A DNA stretch of 60,000 bases, taken from Polytrichum commune. Lineage: Eukaryota; Streptophyta; Polytrichopsida; Polytrichales; Polytrichaceae. The notes under the pieces were generated by a model. It had not been told where the DNA came from. It ran no database searches and saw only the letters and a program-made list of their open reading frames with translations. The position numbers and the translations under genes are program-made. The DNA lies in NCBI GenBank assembly GCA_950295325.1, contig OX485809.1, positions 4,156,001-4,216,000 on the forward strand. The letters run 5' to 3'. Of this stretch, positions 56,119 through 60,000 are shown piece by piece. Positions within the stretch are counted from its first letter, which is position 1. Each line of letters starts with the position of its first letter.

Positions 56119-59100
56119 GAATTATTAGGTGTCCACTAAAGGAGTAACTTGGCAAATTTACCTACTACTAATGTAGAGACTTGCAAAGTTAAATTTTGGA
56201 CATAAGACATGCATTTATCCGAAATCTAGGGATCATTTTGAATGGTGTTTGTTAAAATTTGTATCTCATTTAATGCATACGACATTAACTAAATTGGACT
56301 GTTCACATTTTAAAATTGTTGTCATACATATATAGTAGTTTGGAATCAATGTCATTTTCAATATACAAATGTTAAATCTATTGGAGGTTCACTGCCGTTG
56401 TCAATTTTGGTACATCCAAATTAATATGCATTGTGAAGCAAGATGGTCACCTTGGTTTAATGAGCGTCACTTTTGATTCCCTGCTAAGTAATCTTATGCT
56501 CTAAGTCGAGCATTGGTTGTCGAGTTGCATGTGGCCCAAGGAGATGTCACGTTATTTAATGCATTAGTGACTTGAAGGTGGTGTGTCATTGATGTTACAC
56601 ATGTTTTGTGGCAACATTTAGTTGTACTCTGCACGGTCCACCTCAATTTCAAGCTACTCCCATACAAATGTGGTCCACTATAATAATTGTGCACATTGAC
56701 TAGATATCAAAACTATTTGAAATGAAATATATAACAACTTGCATGAGTTGCAACCAACAAGTCGCACTAGCATTGATGTAAGGGATGAGTTGCTTATTTA
56801 TGTCTCATCTTCCACCCACTTTGGCAAAAAAAGGCTCACTACCATGTCATGGTTGCAATTGTGATTCCCAACTAGATTATACTTTTCGATAACCTTGAAA
56901 TAGGGATACCTATGGTTGTACGGTCTTATAAACGGGACCCTTAGGACAACTTTGCTCCAACATTCAAAAGTGCATAGCATTACTAGCCTATATCATTGGC
57001 TCCTTTTCCTATTTGGGCAAGCCTACACGATCAACAATGTAAGTGCACGAATCAAGGTAGGTGAATATTGTTTGCATTAGCAGTAACTTGCATTGCTAGT
57101 GCTAGGCCACATGCAACAAACATGTAGCCATGCTCAACTAACAATCTTGTTGGCTCAAATTTTGTTAATATGTCTTGATGTTAATTTAATTATAACAAAC
57201 CCAAGGAATTCTCAGCCGTTGATCCACCTCACTCAATGAACAATATTGACTCAGATCTAGTACCATTCATTTTGTGAAGGTGGCCCAACATAAGTGGGGT
57301 ATCATTCTCTTAAAATGCCCAAAATTCCCAACATTGGAAATGCAATGTCCTAGTGTTGAGTAGTGTTATGTGGCTCACATTGTCATTGAGATAGTATTTT
57401 GACATGGTCTTTAAATTGATGCCAAACTTCTGTAATGTCCACTTACAACTATGAGATCTTAGCAAATGTGATAATGACATGTGGTCAAATCCTTCAAACT
57501 TAATAAATAAATTCGTTGAACTAGAAACATGGTAGTTCTTACGGTAGTTCTATACATATACCCATCATGGTTTTTTCTCTTGAGTCTTACATGTTTGTCC
57601 CAAAGCATGCTCTACGCATGTTATGATAGGTCTTGCCTTATGATGAATGCTTCATGTAAATTCCTTAGAATATACTCATAATTTATTTCTTGGCTTCTCA
57701 TTGGCTGAAGGTGTCTTCTGAAACATTTGGTTTGAGTTACTGCCCAGTCTCCATGCACATGTCATGGCTCCCAAATCCTTCCTCCAATTGGAACAATAAG
57801 GAATGTGGGAGTTGTTTGGTTGGTTTTTCTTGTTCTCCATCTTCTATTGATCATATTTACGTTTCAAATTATTTTGAATTAGCAAGTCTACGTGAAACAT
57901 CAAAAAAGCCATAATATTAATATTTTTCACTTTTCCTTATTTGATAACCCACACTAAAAATTGGAATTTTCCTTATTTAGTAATTTTGATTATCGGAAGT
58001 GCATGTTTGTCTGAATACATAGGTCCTTCCAATTATTGTGTTCACTATTAAGTGTGGAGTAGTGCAATCTCTTTTAAACATGTTTCTTTATGATGTTTGT
58101 TCTTTGATCCTCATCCAACCACACACCCATCGAAATTACTTAGATTTAAGTATATTTGAGTTTATGCATGATTTTTGGACAATTCGAACTACCAATATGT
58201 TGTACACTAGATCGCAAAACTACACAAGTATGGTGGTTGGCAAACATGGAATACAAACAACTGAAGTTCTAGTTGTTGGGTTGTTGTTTTTGTTGTTGCC
58301 GTTTGATGTTTGTGTCCCCACAAGTGCACATTCCTTATTAATTATGGAAAAGTGGTGTGTCCAAATATACTTAAATGCTAGTTAAATATGGATGTCCAAT
58401 CAAGTAAATGACCGAATAACACCCACATACGTCAATGTTAAATTCAAATTTTGTCATATCACCACCCTAGTATGGTAAAAGACCCTCCAATGAAGTATGT
58501 TTTTGGATCCTTTAAGAGTGACCATTTTAGACCCACATACTTTATGGTGGGTAGTGAACCTGGGATTTGGGCAAACCAACCCATACACTCGTTCCTTGTT
58601 GGATGCCTAAACCCTTGCCTCCAATAATCCAATGTACGGGTTGGTTCACCCCGTTCCATTGGGCCCATCCTTTCAACTTTGGTGGCACATTCGGCTCTTG
58701 CGAATCTCGATACGCATGTTTCGAGAGTTTGTGCAAGGCTTTGAAGGTTGCTGATGATTTAAACACAGTAGGCTTGCGCAAAATTTGAGGGCTTATTATA
58801 TATGGGTGGATCATGAATATTTAAGGGATGTGAGCAAGTCTAGCCTGATCGACGCTTGTGAGTTATATCCTGTGCAATGGATTGGATAGATTCTTCATGT
58901 CACAGCTTCTCAAGAATTCTGTCCAGTAATTTGTGGATGTTTTAGCGTTAATTGTGGGAGTGACAGACTCGGTAAGAAGTGCAGGTAATATAGTTTTTTG
59001 CACCACATTCATGTGAGGCTGCCCATATCTGCTCATATTCTAGTATCCCAGGGCTTGTTTTGCTGCATTTTGTTTTTGTAGCGAAGCTGTGGTAAGCTAA

Positions 59101-59430
59101 GGACATTGCTGTGGCAGTGGCAAGGGTGGCAGAAACCGATTCAATGTTGACTCGACTGCTCACATTCAAGAATCTTCGGATTCAGTTCTGTTGAAGTTCT
59201 TATTCGACTACAGTGACAGGAAGTTGCAGACATGATTCTTGTAGGTGAGGTGAGGATGCAGAAACCGAAGCCGAAGGTACATTGACTCGAAGAGCATCCC
59301 TGGAGACGGTTTGTATTGAGGTTTTCATGGACTAGGGTTGTGAGAGTAAGTTGTGCATGACATTTGTTAGGCTCCTTATGGGGCTACTCCTAGATGAGGA
59401 TTAGTCAAAAGCCATTGCAACCAAAACTGC
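56119..59430. other. Intergenic
   Basis: AT-rich with many short frames, none with a recognised domain or convincing splice structure. Confidence 0.4.
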
Positions 59431-59437
59431 TGGGAGG

Positions 59438-59930
59438 GATTCCATACACATTAACGTTGAATCTAGCTTACCTTGGATATGCTTAGTGCCCTAACTATGC
59501 TGGCTTTGTCTAAACGTTCCACTCAAGCAAATAGGTTAGCATATCTGGGTGTTAACAACGTCAAGTGGACATAGGTTGTTGTGGGACTAGAGGTGCCGAA
59601 ACCTAAAACAACATGGGACTATAAAGTTTGCCGCTCTGACCATGGGTGGAGAGTCTCTTTGGCAACCTTCGTTGGGTGTCATCTCTCTCTTTCCAAACAA
59701 ACTCACCCACCAAACAATAATTACAACAAGAATGATGGAAAGATTCCATACACTTTAGGACTGAATCTAGCTTATATAGATTCTGCTTACCCTAAATATG
59801 CTATCTTATCTAGACCCCCCGTTCAGGCAAATAGACTAGCATATCCGGGCCTTAACAATGTCGAGTGGACATAGATTGTTGAGGGACTCGAGTTGTCGAT
59901 GAAACAATACAACCTGGGATTATGATGCTC
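59438..59930. repeat. Tandem duplication, about 302-bp spacing
   Basis: Copies at 59438-59625 and 59739-59930 share GATTCCATACAC, GAATCTAGCTTA, TAGCATATC(T/C)GGG, TTAACAA(C/T)GTC(A/G)AGTGGA and GAGGGACT/GTGGGACT. The 97-aa frame at 59581-59874 overlaps copy 2 and is not recognised. Confidence 0.7.
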
Positions 59931-60000
59931 ACCCACCTCCGACAGAATGTAGTAGCCCTTGTCCTTTAGTCATGATCTGTACATAAACATGCCTCAGGTT

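Overview
The window looks like nuclear DNA of a streptophyte, most likely a land plant. I see spliced genes with GT-AG introns, Arabidopsis-type telomere-like CCCTAAA runs, an F-box/kelch-type gene, tRNA-derived SINEs, and hAT-, CACTA- and Mutator-like elements with target-site duplications. The protein styles suggest a seed-free lineage (bryophyte, lycophyte or fern) or a charophyte, but the species cannot be fixed from this sequence. Gene density is very low and most of the window is transposon-derived.

Layout: 0-2.8 kb holds a small repeat-containing ORF and an intronless F-box gene whose upstream region is tandemly duplicated. 2.7-9 kb is repeats, including a CACTA-like element, a nested MITE and a SINE fragment. 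9.2-12.8 kb is a decayed gag-like element that lacks a recognisable pol. 12.8-16.6 kb holds degenerate repeats and a TIR element.

16.7-33.8 kb is the main discovery. A 28-bp perfect inverted repeat (16678-16705 and 33783-33810) brackets about 17.1 kb. Leftward it carries a two-exon gene for a DUF7869-like protein. Rightward it carries a decayed ParB-like (DGQH motif) plus methyltransferase-like gene, an acidic coiled-coil protein spliced to an FCP1/HAD-type phosphatase domain, and a small serine-rich unit. The interval is studded with about 24 copies of a 22-24 bp palindrome (TTTACGGACGC followed by its reverse complement). It lies in the promoter region between the divergent units and in six of the seven introns I infer. 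I propose one large mobile element with its own palindromic sites.

34.3-35.6 kb is a CACTA element (3-bp TSD) holding a minisatellite and a SINE. 36.0-40.1 kb is a second gag-like element with in-frame stops. 40.4 and 52.2 kb are two copies of one hAT-type MITE, each with a perfect 8-bp TSD. 45.0-46.4 kb is a spliced two-repeat protein gene with a TIR element in its intron. 50.5-51.1 kb is another hAT element with an 8-bp TSD. 53.1-55.1 kb is a long inverted repeat. 55.7-56.1 kb is a TIR element, and the right end has a tandem duplication. No rRNA, CRISPR, organellar or bacterial genes were seen.
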